DNA from: Salibacter halophilus
Lineage (GTDB): Bacteria > Bacteroidota > Bacteroidia > Flavobacteriales_G > Salibacteraceae
Direction: 5' to 3'
DNA: 64,000 nt
Assembly (NCBI RefSeq): GCF_008806325.1
Contig: NZ_WACR01000004.1
Coordinates: forward strand, 237,378 to 301,377
A program made the position numbers and the translations under genes. Positions 54,636-62,821 of the stretch are shown piece after piece. The notes beneath the pieces were generated by a model that saw nothing but the letters and a program-made list of their open reading frames with translations, was not told the origin of the DNA and did no database searches. Every line of letters begins with the position of its first letter. The stretch's first letter is position 1.

Positions 54636-55469
54636 ATGATTAATTTTTCTAAGACAAAAATAAGCACTGTATCTGCCCGTAAAGAACAGATAGGTATAAA
54701 AAGACTTATCGAAGTATTAGCTTTATTTATTTTAATTTTAATATCCTTAAATAATGCTAATAGTCAGAACCGGTCTCAACAATCCGATTGCCAGTGGCTC
54801 ATAACCACACCAATTGAGTCGCACAGGAAAATGTGGGGTAAAAAGCCTATTATCAAAAATGAAAGTATTTTACCGGTTGCCGGATTTTTGACACTTGGCG
54901 GATTGAGTTTTACGGTTGATAAACAGTTTCGCAATACATCACCAAATAATGAGGTGTGGAATAACGTGACGCTAGCCGGAGGTCCCATAGCTCAGGTTGG
55001 TATTCCCACACTCACGGCTACGGCAGGGGCTCTGACCAAAAACAGTGAAATTACACAGTTGGGAATGCGCGGAATGGCAGCAATTGGTCTCAACGCTTTT
55101 CATACGTATTCTATCAAATTGTTAGTAGGTAGGAGAAGGCCACAGGATGGAATAGGACTTGAAGGCCCAAATTTCTTTGAGCACACATCATTTGTTTCAG
55201 GTCACACTTCCGGAGTCTTTGCGCTAGCGACTGTTGCCAGCATGCACTTTGACAAACCGTGGGTTTCGATTGTGAGTTACTCGGCAGCTTCAATGGTTGG
55301 AGTGTCCAGGATCATGATTGATGAGCACTGGTTTTCTGATGTGGTTTGGGGAGCAGCCATCGGATACCTGAGTGGCCGGATGACGGTCAACGCGTTTGAA
55401 AACAAGCGAATTAAGCTTTTTCCTTGTTTTGGTGAGCAAAATGGGGTTGGGTTCAGTTACCGGTTCTGA
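54636..55469 (+). CDS. PAP2-superfamily membrane phosphatase
   Basis: A 277-aa protein. The ATG at 54636 gives a 44-residue N-terminus with one hydrophobic helix (IEVLALFILILISL), probably a signal anchor. The three catalytic motifs of PAP2 phosphatases are visible: KLLVGRRRPQ (KxxxxxxRP, near residue 170), FVSGHTSG (PSGH variant with V in place of P), and SRIMIDEHWFSDVVWGAAIG (SRxxxxxHxxxD). The family removes phosphate from lipids such as undecaprenyl pyrophosphate or phosphatidate. The substrate is not shown by the sequence. The start lies next to the thioredoxin start with only one base between the two start codons, so their leader regions overlap. Confidence 0.85.
   Translation: MINFSKTKISTVSARKEQIGIKRLIEVLALFILILISLNNANSQNRSQQSDCQWLITTPIESHRKMWGKKPIIKNESILPVAGFLTLGGLSFTVDKQFRNTSPNNEVWNNVTLAGGPIAQVGIPTLTATAGALTKNSEITQLGMRGMAAIGLNAFHTYSIKLLVGRRRPQDGIGLEGPNFFEHTSFVSGHTSGVFALATVASMHFDKPWVSIVSYSAASMVGVSRIMIDEHWFSDVVWGAAIGYLSGRMTVNAFENKRIKLFPCFGEQNGVGFSYRF
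54655..54662 (-). promoter_or_regulatory. -7 element (TATTTTTG) of the thioredoxin operon
   Basis: Minus-strand TATTTTTG lies 20 bases before the thioredoxin ATG and inside the leader and first codons of the PAP2 gene. A weak -33 TTTA stands 18 bases upstream. Confidence 0.5.
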
Positions 55470-55537
55470 TACCGATTCTGACCGTAAACTTTTCAACTTG
55501 ATTTACTGTTCTTAAGATTGATTACTGGCGATCTTCG

Positions 55538-55545
55538 TAAATTTG
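55538..55545 (+). promoter_or_regulatory. pdxH -7 element (TAAATTTG)
   Basis: TAAATTTG, 24 bases before the pdxH ATG, with TTG at 55518-55520 as a possible -33 element (17-base gap). Confidence 0.5.
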
Positions 55546-55569
55546 TATCAAAAGAGAATCAATTCAATT

Positions 55570-56223
55570 ATGATAGAGGAAGTTTCCAATTATTTGAATG
55601 AGGTGAGGCACGATTTTAGCAAGCAAAAGTTGGATGAGGCATCTGTAAAAGACAATCCCATTGAACAATATGCCAAGTGGTTTGAAGAGGCTGTTGGCTC
55701 ACAGGTTCCTGATCCAAAGGCGATGACGCTTTCTACGGTGAATAGGGACGGTGTGCCGAGCTCGCGAGTGGTTTATACTCGTGGATTGAAAAAGGATGGT
55801 CTCGTCTTTTACACGAATTACAACAGTCAAAAAGGAATTGAGTTAAGGGAAAATCCGCATGCTTCGATCAATATTTTTTGGTCAGAACTCGAGCGACAGA
55901 TCAGAATTAATGGAGTAGTGGAGAAGCTTTCAGAAAAAGAGAGCGATGAGTACTTTGCTTCTCGTCCACGTGAAAGCCAGATTGGAGCATGGGCAAGTGA
56001 TCAGAGCGCGCAGTTGGCTGACAGAACTGAACTCGAAGAAAAGGTAAAGCAATACGAAAAGGAATTTGAAGGAAAAGAAGTTCCCCGTCCAAAAAACTGG
56101 GGAGGCTACATTTTCAAGCCTGATTACTTTGAATTTTGGCAGGGAAGGCCCAGTAGATTACACGACCGCATAGCATATGAGTTGATCGATAAAAGCTGGT
56201 CCAAAAAACGATTATCTCCCTGA
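55570..56223 (+). CDS. pdxH: Pyridoxamine 5'-phosphate oxidase
   Basis: A 217-aa FMN enzyme that oxidises pyridoxamine/pyridoxine 5'-phosphate to pyridoxal 5'-phosphate. The motifs are VPSSRVVYTRGLKKDGLVFY near residues 60-80, YNSQKGIELRENPHASINIF near 82-101, RQIRINGVVEKLSEKES near 106-122, and the C-terminal FKPDYFEFWQGRPSRLHDRI with the conserved substrate-binding RLHDR. I use the ATG at 55570 because it gives the usual length; an earlier in-frame ATG at 55543 adds 9 residues. It is a single-gene unit ending at a strong bidirectional terminator. Confidence 0.95.
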   Translation: MIEEVSNYLNEVRHDFSKQKLDEASVKDNPIEQYAKWFEEAVGSQVPDPKAMTLSTVNRDGVPSSRVVYTRGLKKDGLVFYTNYNSQKGIELRENPHASINIFWSELERQIRINGVVEKLSEKESDEYFASRPRESQIGAWASDQSAQLADRTELEEKVKQYEKEFEGKEVPRPKNWGGYIFKPDYFEFWQGRPSRLHDRIAYELIDKSWSKKRLSP

Positions 56224-56240
56224 TAGTTGCGAAGCATAAA

Positions 56241-56273
56241 AAAAGGCTGTTTTTCCGAGAAAAACAGCCTTTT
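56241..56273. terminator. Bidirectional terminator between pdxH and THX genes
   Basis: A 14-bp stem AAAAGGCTGTTTTT / AAAAACAGCCTTTT with a 5-base loop CCGAG and T- and A-tracts on both sides. It serves pdxH on the plus strand and the THX gene on the minus strand. Confidence 0.85.
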
Positions 56274-56310
56274 CTTTTGATTAGGAATTAGGGCTAGGAT
56301 AAAGCGTTGA

Positions 56311-56598
56311 TTATTCTTTATCAGCTTCTTTCTTTTTAGTAGTAGAAGCTTTCTTTGTAGTTGATTTTTTAGCAGTTGTTTTCTTAGTGCTCGTTTTAGA
56401 CGAACTCTTTTTGGCAGTGGTTGCTTTTTTGGTAGAAGAAGTTTTTTTACTGTCTCGTTTAGCAACATTTTCTTCTCCTTCTTTTTCGGCAACGCTAGCT
56501 GCAACTGGCATTTTTCTAGAGCCTTTTTTTGGTCTGGCCTTTCCGTATGAGCCTCTCCATCTTTTGCCTTTAGCAGTTTTTCGATCTCCTTTTCCCAT
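56311..56598 (-). CDS. Ribosomal protein THX with long Lys/Thr/Ala-rich tail
   Basis: A 95-aa protein. Residues 1-27 (MGKGDRKTAKGKRWRGSYGK then ARPKKGSR) match 30S ribosomal protein THX, a tiny protein of about 26-30 aa that binds 16S rRNA in the head of the small subunit. Here it is followed by about 65 residues made almost only of Lys, Thr, Ser, Ala and Glu (for example KKATTAKKSSSKTSTKKTTA), a tail like histone-H1-type proteins. The tail is intrinsically disordered and highly basic; whether it binds rRNA or DNA is unknown. A longer minus-strand frame overlaps it in another reading frame and is not a gene. Confidence 0.85.
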   Translation of the reverse strand: MGKGDRKTAKGKRWRGSYGKARPKKGSRKMPVAASVAEKEGEENVAKRDSKKTSSTKKATTAKKSSSKTSTKKTTAKKSTTKKASTTKKKEADKE

Positions 56599-56677
56599 AT
56601 AGAAAATTCAGTTTTATGTTTTATTGAGTCATAAAAGTAAATATTTTGTTAAATAGGGCAAGGGAAATCCATAAAAA

Positions 56678-56704
56678 AAGCTCTGACCATAATGATCAGA
56701 GCTT
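56678..56704 (-). terminator. Rho-independent terminator after the LVIVD lipoprotein gene
   Basis: A stem AAGCTCTGA / TCAGAGCTT on the minus-strand side of the gene at 56734. The stem includes GCTCTGACC, related to the abundant word described in the findings. Confidence 0.65.
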
Positions 56705-56733
56705 CATTTGAGCAAAGAAAAAATATCAATTGA

Positions 56734-57930
56734 TTAATTTTTAGACAAGATTTTTAGTCCGCTTGTGCCGTTGGCAATAAATACGTTTTGGCCATTTGTT
56801 CCAACGTAGTTAGCAGAGCCTGAATAAGTAAATTGAGCCTCAACATTGAATGTGTTTTTATCTAAAATGTAAAGACCATCACTACCTTTAGCAGCGTACA
56901 CATAAAAGTTGTCGTTAGCTACTCCATTTACAAAGCCTGGTCCGTTTGGATTGAATGATTGCGTTGCATTTCCACTGTTTGAACTCAAATCATAAGCGTG
57001 AAGACCATAGCTGCCTGAACTCACATAAGCAACCTGATTACTGAAATCAACATCTAACACAGCTTTTCCGTCAGCAGGAGCTGTTGGGTTTGCAAGGTTG
57101 ATAACAGTCTTGTTATTCGGTTTGAATTTGTTGCTGTTGTGAACGTGTAATTTGGCATTTGGACCACCCTGTAAGAATACATACATAGATCCTTCATCTA
57201 CACCAAATTTAGAATATCCGTAATAATCAGATTCTGTAATATTGAGATATTGATTATTCTTAAGGCTCACCTCAAAAGCTCCGCCACCAGTGTTACCACT
57301 CGTTACGTAAAGATCATTTCCTTTTCTAAATACAGAATTTCCAGAATAAGAAGGGAGAGGAGCTTCATCAACTTGATTTGTCAACTGACCACCCTGTAGG
57401 CGGATAACGTCAACAACTGCTCCACTTGTGATATTTGGATCATAGCCAGAATTACTAAGACTTCTTGAACCTACAGTATAAACTTCATTTCCCTGAACAT
57501 ATATTTCATTTAAATCTGTATCGGTGAAATAGACTGCACTGATAATTTGGGGTTGAGTTGGTTGTGAAATATCAACCACTTCAATAGCTCCGGCATAATC
57601 GCTTGGAGCACCATTCCAGTGGTAACTGATATAAGCCTTATTTCCCTGAAAGGCAATTCCCGATGCTGAAAGAACTGCACCGTTAACAACAGGAGAAGTT
57701 ACATTAGCAACATAATTAAAGGATGCATTCCCATTACTCGTTTTTCCTGTAGATTCAACAGGCTCGTCATGATAAGTAATACGATCATCAAAATTGTTAT
57801 TTTTAACCTGTACACGGCTTGTTTCAATCGAATCAGGATCAGTGTTTTCATCCTTTTGGCAGGAAACAGTAAATAGTCCGATTGCTATTGCTCCTAATAC
57901 TAATTTATTCATCACTTGATATTTTTTCAA
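56734..57930 (-). CDS. LVIVD repeat-containing lipoprotein
   Basis: A 398-aa predicted lipoprotein (lipobox IGLFTVSC, Cys near residue 24). The body is a repeat protein of the LVIVD / beta-propeller type: repeats such as KAYISYHWNGAPSDYAGAIE, VVDISQPTQPQIISAVYFTD, then AYVSSGSYGLHAYDLSSNSG and GLYILDKNTFNVEAQFTYSG. A start at an internal ATG (57912) is possible and would shorten the signal by six residues. The gene lies after the CDP-sugar operon on the minus strand, separated from rfbH by 113 bases. It could be a surface receptor or scaffold. Confidence 0.75.
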   Translation of the reverse strand: MKKYQVMNKLVLGAIAIGLFTVSCQKDENTDPDSIETSRVQVKNNNFDDRITYHDEPVESTGKTSNGNASFNYVANVTSPVVNGAVLSASGIAFQGNKAYISYHWNGAPSDYAGAIEVVDISQPTQPQIISAVYFTDTDLNEIYVQGNEVYTVGSRSLSNSGYDPNITSGAVVDVIRLQGGQLTNQVDEAPLPSYSGNSVFRKGNDLYVTSGNTGGGAFEVSLKNNQYLNITESDYYGYSKFGVDEGSMYVFLQGGPNAKLHVHNSNKFKPNNKTVINLANPTAPADGKAVLDVDFSNQVAYVSSGSYGLHAYDLSSNSGNATQSFNPNGPGFVNGVANDNFYVYAAKGSDGLYILDKNTFNVEAQFTYSGSANYVGTNGQNVFIANGTSGLKILSKN

Positions 57931-58043
57931 TTCACCTTTATGGTAACAAATACTTTACCAAAGGCCATTTTGTTTCTAAATCTACTAAATTCTCTCTAAA
58001 TAGAGAAATTCATACTTAAAAATATTCCCAAAATTGGAAATCA

Positions 58044-59348
58044 TTATTGTTCTGAGAAAAACTTAGTGAGTACATCTACAATATAATCGTAATGACCTTC
58101 GTCCAATCCTGGCCAAACACCCAACCAAAAACTGTTGTTCATGATTGTATCTGTATTGGTCAATTCCCCAACAACCCGATAATCGAGATCTACGTAAGCC
58201 GGCTGTTTTGTCAAGTTCCCGGCAAAGAGCAGACGCGTTGCAATTTTGTTCTTTTCCAAAAACTTGATGAGTTTGTGGCGATCGATTCCCGTTTCGGGTC
58301 GTACAGTCAACATGAAACCAAACCATGATGGATTTGAGTTTTCGGTTGCTTCGGGCAGAATGAAATACTCCTCAAATTGTTTCATCTTGGAATAGAGCAA
58401 CTTGTGATTTTCTCTGCGCTTTTCCACAAACTGATCAGCTTTACGCAACTGACTCAAACCAATTGCAGCTTGCATATCAGTCACTTTTAGGTTGAAGCCT
58501 ACATGAGAGTATGTGTATTTGTGATCATAGCCTTTTGGCAAGTCACCCAGTTGCCACTTGAATCGTCTTCCGCAAGTATTGTCTTTTCCGGGTTCGCAAT
58601 AGCAGTCACGCCCCCAGTCACGAAACGACTCGGCAATTTTCTTCAGCCACGGATTGTTGATCAATACAGCTCCGCCTTCTCCCATTGTAATATGGTGAGC
58701 CGGGTAAAAACTAACAGTTGCGGCATCGCCAAAGGTTCCGGTCTTCTGACCGTTATAAGTAGCGCCAAGCGAATCGCAATCATCTTCAATTACCCACAAG
58801 TTGTATTTTTTGGCCACTTCCATCACTACGCTGAGGTTAAATGGATTACCAAGTGTGTGGGCGATCATAATCGCTTTTGTTTTATCTGTTACAGCATCCT
58901 CGAGCTTTGAGACGTCAATGTTGTAAGTTGGAATATCAACATCGAGAAAAACGGGTTTGCAGCCCTGCTGAATGAGTGGATTCACAGTAGTGGGGAAGCC
59001 TGCAGCCACAGTGATGATTTCATCCCCCGGCTTTATTTGACGCTCTTTTAATTTTGGTGAGGTGAGCGCTGAAAAAGCTACGAGGTTAGCCGATGAACCC
59101 GAGTTCACGAGCAACGAAAATGGCGAACCAAAATAAGCGGCAAATTCTTTTTCGAACTCTGGTCCAAAACGCCCGGTAGTTAGCCAGCCATCCATAACGG
59201 CATCAATCCCGAAAAGCAAATCTTCTTCATCCACAACCTTGCCGGTTACCGGGATGTAATCTTCTCCCGGAACAGGGCGTTTAAAGGTTTTTTGGGTCAG
59301 TTTTTCGGTCAGAGCCGACTTGAGGTTATCATCTATATTCTTGAACAT
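58044..59348 (-). CDS. rfbH: CDP-6-deoxy-D-xylo-4-hexulose-3-dehydrase (E1), RfbH/AscC-type
   Basis: A 434-aa PMP- and [2Fe-2S]-dependent dehydrase of the DegT/DnrJ/EryC1/StrS family. It removes C3-OH from CDP-4-keto-6-deoxyglucose in 3,6-dideoxyhexose synthesis. The active-site lysine of ordinary aminotransferases is replaced by His in [13 protein letters not shown] (near residue 215), the hallmark of E1. The iron-sulfur cysteines follow the pattern C-x57-C-x-C-x7-C: Cys in DDCDSLG and then [11 protein letters not shown]. The end [20 protein letters not shown] and [19 protein letters not shown] match RfbH. The protein therefore looks catalytically complete. Its usual electron donor (E3) is not encoded beside it. 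Confidence 0.95.
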   Translation of the reverse strand: MFKNIDDNLKSALTEKLTQKTFKRPVPGEDYIPVTGKVVDEEDLLFGIDAVMDGWLTTGRFGPEFEKEFAAYFGSPFSLLVNSGSSANLVAFSALTSPKLKERQIKPGDEIITVAAGFPTTVNPLIQQGCKPVFLDVDIPTYNIDVSKLEDAVTDKTKAIMIAHTLGNPFNLSVVMEVAKKYNLWVIEDDCDSLGATYNGQKTGTFGDAATVSFYPAHHITMGEGGAVLINNPWLKKIAESFRDWGRDCYCEPGKDNTCGRRFKWQLGDLPKGYDHKYTYSHVGFNLKVTDMQAAIGLSQLRKADQFVEKRRENHKLLYSKMKQFEEYFILPEATENSNPSWFGFMLTVRPETGIDRHKLIKFLEKNKIATRLLFAGNLTKQPAYVDLDYRVVGELTNTDTIMNNSFWLGVWPGLDEGHYDYIVDVLTKFFSEQ

Positions 59349-59375
59349 TCTATATCTTCTTTATGCGGTGCGAAT

Positions 59376-60260
59376 TTATTCAAAATCGCCCACTTTCTTT
59401 CTCACGTAATCATCAACATTTGTAAAATGGAAATTGGGGTATTCTGATAGGAATTTTGCAGCTATCAATCCGCCCATCAAAGGACGGGGAGCAGGAGGAT
59501 TGATCTCTCTCGTACTCTTTGGTTCAATTTTCACTTTGTGGTTAGGGAAGTATTTTAGTATGTGTGTAGCCAGTTGCACACGATTCATGTAATCAGTACT
59601 GGCTATATTGTAAATTCCCATTTTATCATCGCGTAGTAGCAGGTACATCGCTCTGGCAATATCTGCTGCGTTGATAGGAGTGGCATATTGGTCAAAGGGA
59701 AGGTTGAGTGTCATTTCTTCCCCCTTTTGTACATTGTTAATCATGCGGGCAATGAAGTTTTTTCCGCGCGCTTCATCACCAAAAACGTTGGTGATACGCA
59801 GAGTCAAAAAATCCAAACCACTCTGTAATACGTTCTCTTCAGCCTCGAGTTTGTGCTTGCCGTAAACACTAACAGGATTTTCTTCATTATCTTCAGTGTA
59901 TGGTCCTTCAGTTCCGTCAAACACGTAATCTGATGAAATGTAAACGAATCGAGCATCGTGTTTATCGGCAATTTTGAGGGCATTCTGAGTAGACTTGACC
60001 GTTTTTTGCCAACTCTCTTCCTTGTTATCCTCGCAGTAATCTACCCAGGTAAGTGCACCGCAGTGAACTACCACATCTGGTTTGAAGCTGTCGACATCAT
60101 AGTTTTCGGGATCATTTAGATCGAGCGTATTAAACTTGACCGTATCCTCAGTTTTATAAGAGAAATAGGTTCCTACAACTTCGAGTTCTTCTTTCGTTTT
60201 AAAATATTTGAGGCAGTTGCCGCCAACTAATCCGCTAGCTCCCAGGATGAGGATTCGCAT
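59376..60260 (-). CDS. NAD(P)-dependent SDR reductase, RmlD/AscF-like
   Basis: A 294-aa extended short-chain dehydrogenase with Rossmann motif GASGLVGGN at residues 7-15, catalytic YGKHK (Tyr-x-x-x-Lys) near 136-140, and SSDYVF upstream of it. The closest general type is dTDP-4-dehydrorhamnose reductase (RmlD-like) and CDP-sugar reductases such as AscF and RfbJ. In this operon a 4-keto reductase acting on a CDP-3,6-dideoxyhexulose is the most likely role. The stop is 27 bases before rfbH. The start follows the epimerase gene stop by 3 bases. Confidence 0.85.
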   Translation of the reverse strand: MRILILGASGLVGGNCLKYFKTKEELEVVGTYFSYKTEDTVKFNTLDLNDPENYDVDSFKPDVVVHCGALTWVDYCEDNKEESWQKTVKSTQNALKIADKHDARFVYISSDYVFDGTEGPYTEDNEENPVSVYGKHKLEAEENVLQSGLDFLTLRITNVFGDEARGKNFIARMINNVQKGEEMTLNLPFDQYATPINAADIARAMYLLLRDDKMGIYNIASTDYMNRVQLATHILKYFPNHKVKIEPKSTREINPPAPRPLMGGLIAAKFLSEYPNFHFTNVDDYVRKKVGDFE

Positions 60261-60263
60261 AGT

Positions 60264-60803
60264 TTAAAATGGTGTTTTAAAGTTTTCAAATGAAGGAAAT
60301 TCTTGATCGCGCTGTGATAGCGTGGGATTTTGGGTTTCCCAATCGTGGTTAAAGCTGTTCCACAAAATACCTTTGTCGCACTCCGGAGCGTGAGCAGAAG
60401 AAACTAAATACGTCATCATTGTATTGTCTTCCAGCACTTCAAATCCGTGAGCTATTCCCTTTGGAACGTAAACAGCGTATCGGTCAGATCCACCGAGCGG
60501 CAGGCTTATCGACTTACCAAAAGTGGGGGAGTCTTCCCGAATGTCGAGGAGTACATCGTTGAGTTTGCCCGTGTTGCAATAGACGATTTTTTCGTGATCC
60601 TCGGGCGGAATTTGAAAATGCATTCCGCGTACAACGCCTTTTTGACTGACGGAGAAGTAGCTCTCAGCCAATTCAAAAGGCAGTTCCCAATCTTTCATTG
60701 ACGGACCGTGGAATACCTTGGTAAATGATCCGCGATCATCTCCTACGTGAAACAGTTCTATTTTGAAAACACCCGCTATTTCTGTCGCTATCTTGTTTTT
60801 CAT
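60264..60803 (-). CDS. RmlC-family sugar nucleotide epimerase, AscE-like
   Basis: A 179-aa cupin of the dTDP-4-dehydrorhamnose 3,5-epimerase family. Visible marks are FHVGDDRGSFTKVFHGPSM, then VSQKGVVRGMHFQIPPEDHE (catalytic His in MHFQ), and GIAHGFEVLEDNTMMTYLVS. In the ascarylose pathway AscE, an RmlC relative, epimerises C5 of the CDP-3,6-dideoxyhexulose and sets the L-configuration. That is the most fitting role here, since the gene stands between the dehydratase and reductase genes of the same CDP pathway. It overlaps rfbG by 4 bases (ATGA). Confidence 0.85.
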   Translation of the reverse strand: MKNKIATEIAGVFKIELFHVGDDRGSFTKVFHGPSMKDWELPFELAESYFSVSQKGVVRGMHFQIPPEDHEKIVYCNTGKLNDVLLDIREDSPTFGKSISLPLGGSDRYAVYVPKGIAHGFEVLEDNTMMTYLVSSAHAPECDKGILWNSFNHDWETQNPTLSQRDQEFPSFENFKTPF

Positions 60804-61891
60804 TGCGCGTCAAAAAAGAGGTTGATTTGTGCAATAGTAAGATCGGTCATGTCGGTATTTTCACTTTTTCGGTACCACTCAATGGTTGTTTGAATAGCGT
60901 TTTCAGCGCTGAAAAATGGTTTCCAGCCCAGTTTTGCTTTTGCTTTTGCAATATCGAGTTTGAGCAAGTTTGCTTCGTGTGGCTGATCGATGTTTTTAGC
61001 TACTTCATACGATCCTTCACCCCACGAATCGAGTGCTGTTTTTACGAGTTCTTCAACAGTTAGTACATCATTGGTTTCAGGTCCAAAGTTGAAGGCATCA
61101 GCAAATTCTACCGGATCTTCGTTCATTTTCATCCCCAATTGTAAATAGCCGCTCAACGGATCGAGGACGTGTTGCCAGGGTCTTACCGCTGATGGATTGC
61201 GCACGATAAGAGGTTCGCCTTTTCGCATCGATTTTACAAGATCAGGGATAATGCGGTTTTCGCTAAAATCTCCTCCGCCAATTACATTTCCGCTGCGGAC
61301 AGCAGCAATGGATTTGTAATGTTTGGGATAATCTGAAATATTGAAAAAGGAATTTCTATACGAGCTGATGGCCAGTTCGCAACAAGCTTTTGAGTTGGAG
61401 TAGGGATCGTAACCACCAAGTCTTTCTGTTTCATCATAAGGCTCTGGTCGTTCGAGGTTTTCGTAGACTTTATCGGTAGTGATCATGATTGCCTTGCAGG
61501 GCTTCTCCATGAAACGGAGAGCATCTAAAAGGTTCACTGTTCCCATCAGATTTGTATCGTACGTTTCTGCCGGGTTTTGATATGATTCCAGGACGAGTGC
61601 CTGAGCAGCCATGTGGAAAATGAAATCTGGCTGAAAATCGAGGACTTCTTTTTTCAATCGCTCGCGGTCACGAATATCACCTATGACGTGCTGGCACTGG
61701 CTCTGACCGTTAACTCCTTCAAAGAAATCTTTAGAATCTTCAGGTTCGAGTGAGTAGCCCTTTACGGTTGCGCCCAGCTCTTTGAGTATAAGGAGTAGCC
61801 ATGTTCCTTTGAACCCGGTGTGACCGGTAACGAAAACCTTTTTGCCGTTATAGGTTTGTTTGAGTTTTTCTTTTAGTCCCAGCTTTTCCAT
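60800..61891 (-). CDS. rfbG: CDP-glucose 4,6-dehydratase
   Basis: A 363-aa extended SDR enzyme that makes CDP-4-keto-6-deoxyglucose. The motifs are VFVTGHTGFKGTWL (NAD-binding) near residues 19-32, HMAAQALVLESYQNP near 86-100, MITTDKVYEN, and YDPYSNSKACCELA (Tyr-x-x-x-Lys equivalent region). I use the ATG at 61891, which overlaps the end of rfbF by 19 bases; a longer frame to 61957 adds unrelated residues from the overlap. The gene order rfbF-rfbG is the standard order of CDP-dideoxyhexose operons. Confidence 0.95.
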   Translation of the reverse strand: MEKLGLKEKLKQTYNGKKVFVTGHTGFKGTWLLLILKELGATVKGYSLEPEDSKDFFEGVNGQSQCQHVIGDIRDRERLKKEVLDFQPDFIFHMAAQALVLESYQNPAETYDTNLMGTVNLLDALRFMEKPCKAIMITTDKVYENLERPEPYDETERLGGYDPYSNSKACCELAISSYRNSFFNISDYPKHYKSIAAVRSGNVIGGGDFSENRIIPDLVKSMRKGEPLIVRNPSAVRPWQHVLDPLSGYLQLGMKMNEDPVEFADAFNFGPETNDVLTVEELVKTALDSWGEGSYEVAKNIDQPHEANLLKLDIAKAKAKLGWKPFFSAENAIQTTIEWYRKSENTDMTDLTIAQINLFFDAQ

Positions 61892-62649
61892 TTTGGGTTG
61901 GTTTCCCACATTTTGTTGAGTTCTTTGTTGTCGCGGAGTGTGTCCATGCACTTCCAAAAACCATCGTGCTTGTAGGCTACGAGTTCTTTTTCTTTCGTGA
62001 TATCCTCAAGTGGCTGGCGCTCCCACATGATGTCATCTGCATCATCGTGTAGATGATTGAAAACGGATGGTTTGAGGATGAAAAATCCGCCATTAATCCA
62101 TGCTCCGTCTTCTTTAGGCTTTTCGATAAAACTGTTGACAACGTTGTTTTCATCGATATCCAACATCCCGAATCTGCTGCCCGGCTGCACGATAGACATC
62201 GTGCACATTTTACCGTGCTTTTTGTGAAATTCTACCTGGTGATTCATGTCGATGTCAGCCACTCCGTCACCGTAAGTGAGCATGAAATCTTCATCTCCAA
62301 TGTATTGTTTCACGCGTTTGAGTCGGCCGGCTGTCATTGTTTCCAATCCTGTATCGACAAGTGTAACCTTAAAGTCCTCAGCTTTGTTTTTGTGAACTTC
62401 TACATCGTTATTGCTGAGGTCTACAGTAACATCAGCATTGTGGTAGTAGTAGTTGAGGAAATATTCTTTGATCATGTAGCCTTTGTAACCGAGGCAAATG
62501 ATAAATTCTTTGTGTCCGTAAGAAGCATACATTTTCATGATATGCCAGATGATGGGTTTGCCACCCACTTCAATCATAGGTTTGGGCCTGAGGTGCGATT
62601 CTTCAGAGATGCGGGTTCCTTTACCACCCGCGAAAATGACAACTTTCAT
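61873..62649 (-). CDS. rfbF: Glucose-1-phosphate cytidylyltransferase
   Basis: A 258-aa nucleotidyltransferase that forms CDP-glucose from CTP and glucose-1-phosphate. The signature is GGKGTRISEESHLRPKPMIE at residues 8-27, followed by IWHIMKMYASYGHKEFIICL and TYGDGVADIDM with metal-binding Asp. It is the first gene of the five-gene minus-strand operon, with the promoter at 62676. The length matches the family norm (257 aa). Confidence 0.95.
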   Translation of the reverse strand: MKVVIFAGGKGTRISEESHLRPKPMIEVGGKPIIWHIMKMYASYGHKEFIICLGYKGYMIKEYFLNYYYHNADVTVDLSNNDVEVHKNKAEDFKVTLVDTGLETMTAGRLKRVKQYIGDEDFMLTYGDGVADIDMNHQVEFHKKHGKMCTMSIVQPGSRFGMLDIDENNVVNSFIEKPKEDGAWINGGFFILKPSVFNHLHDDADDIMWERQPLEDITKEKELVAYKHDGFWKCMDTLRDNKELNKMWETNPKWKSWD

Positions 62650-62675
62650 ATGGTTGTTTGATCATTGGTTTGAGG

Positions 62676-62683
62676 CAAATATA
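62676..62683 (-). promoter_or_regulatory. -7 element (TATATTTG) of the CDP-sugar operon
   Basis: Minus-strand TATATTTG matches TAnnTTTG and lies 27 bases before the rfbF ATG. No strong -33 element is visible. Confidence 0.5.
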
Positions 62684-62821
62684 AGGATTGCGGCAAGAGG
62701 TGAAAGCTAACAGAATCATTGAAGGAAATTATTTTCAGAAAAAAGGTTAAAAAGCAAGGCATAGGTTAAATAGTTGCTATGTCTTCAGCTTTTCGATACA
62801 TTTATGCAAAATTCACAACCT

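Noticed and set aside
56124..56504. Lysine-rich minus-strand frame overlapping the THX tail
   Set aside because: It is a shifted reading of the same codons of the THX tail and of pdxH; the THX frame has the ribosomal motif.
62053..62661. Plus-strand frame of 202 codons opposite rfbF
   Set aside because: It is antisense to a well-conserved gene, and its residues show the Val/Phe/His bias typical of shadow frames.
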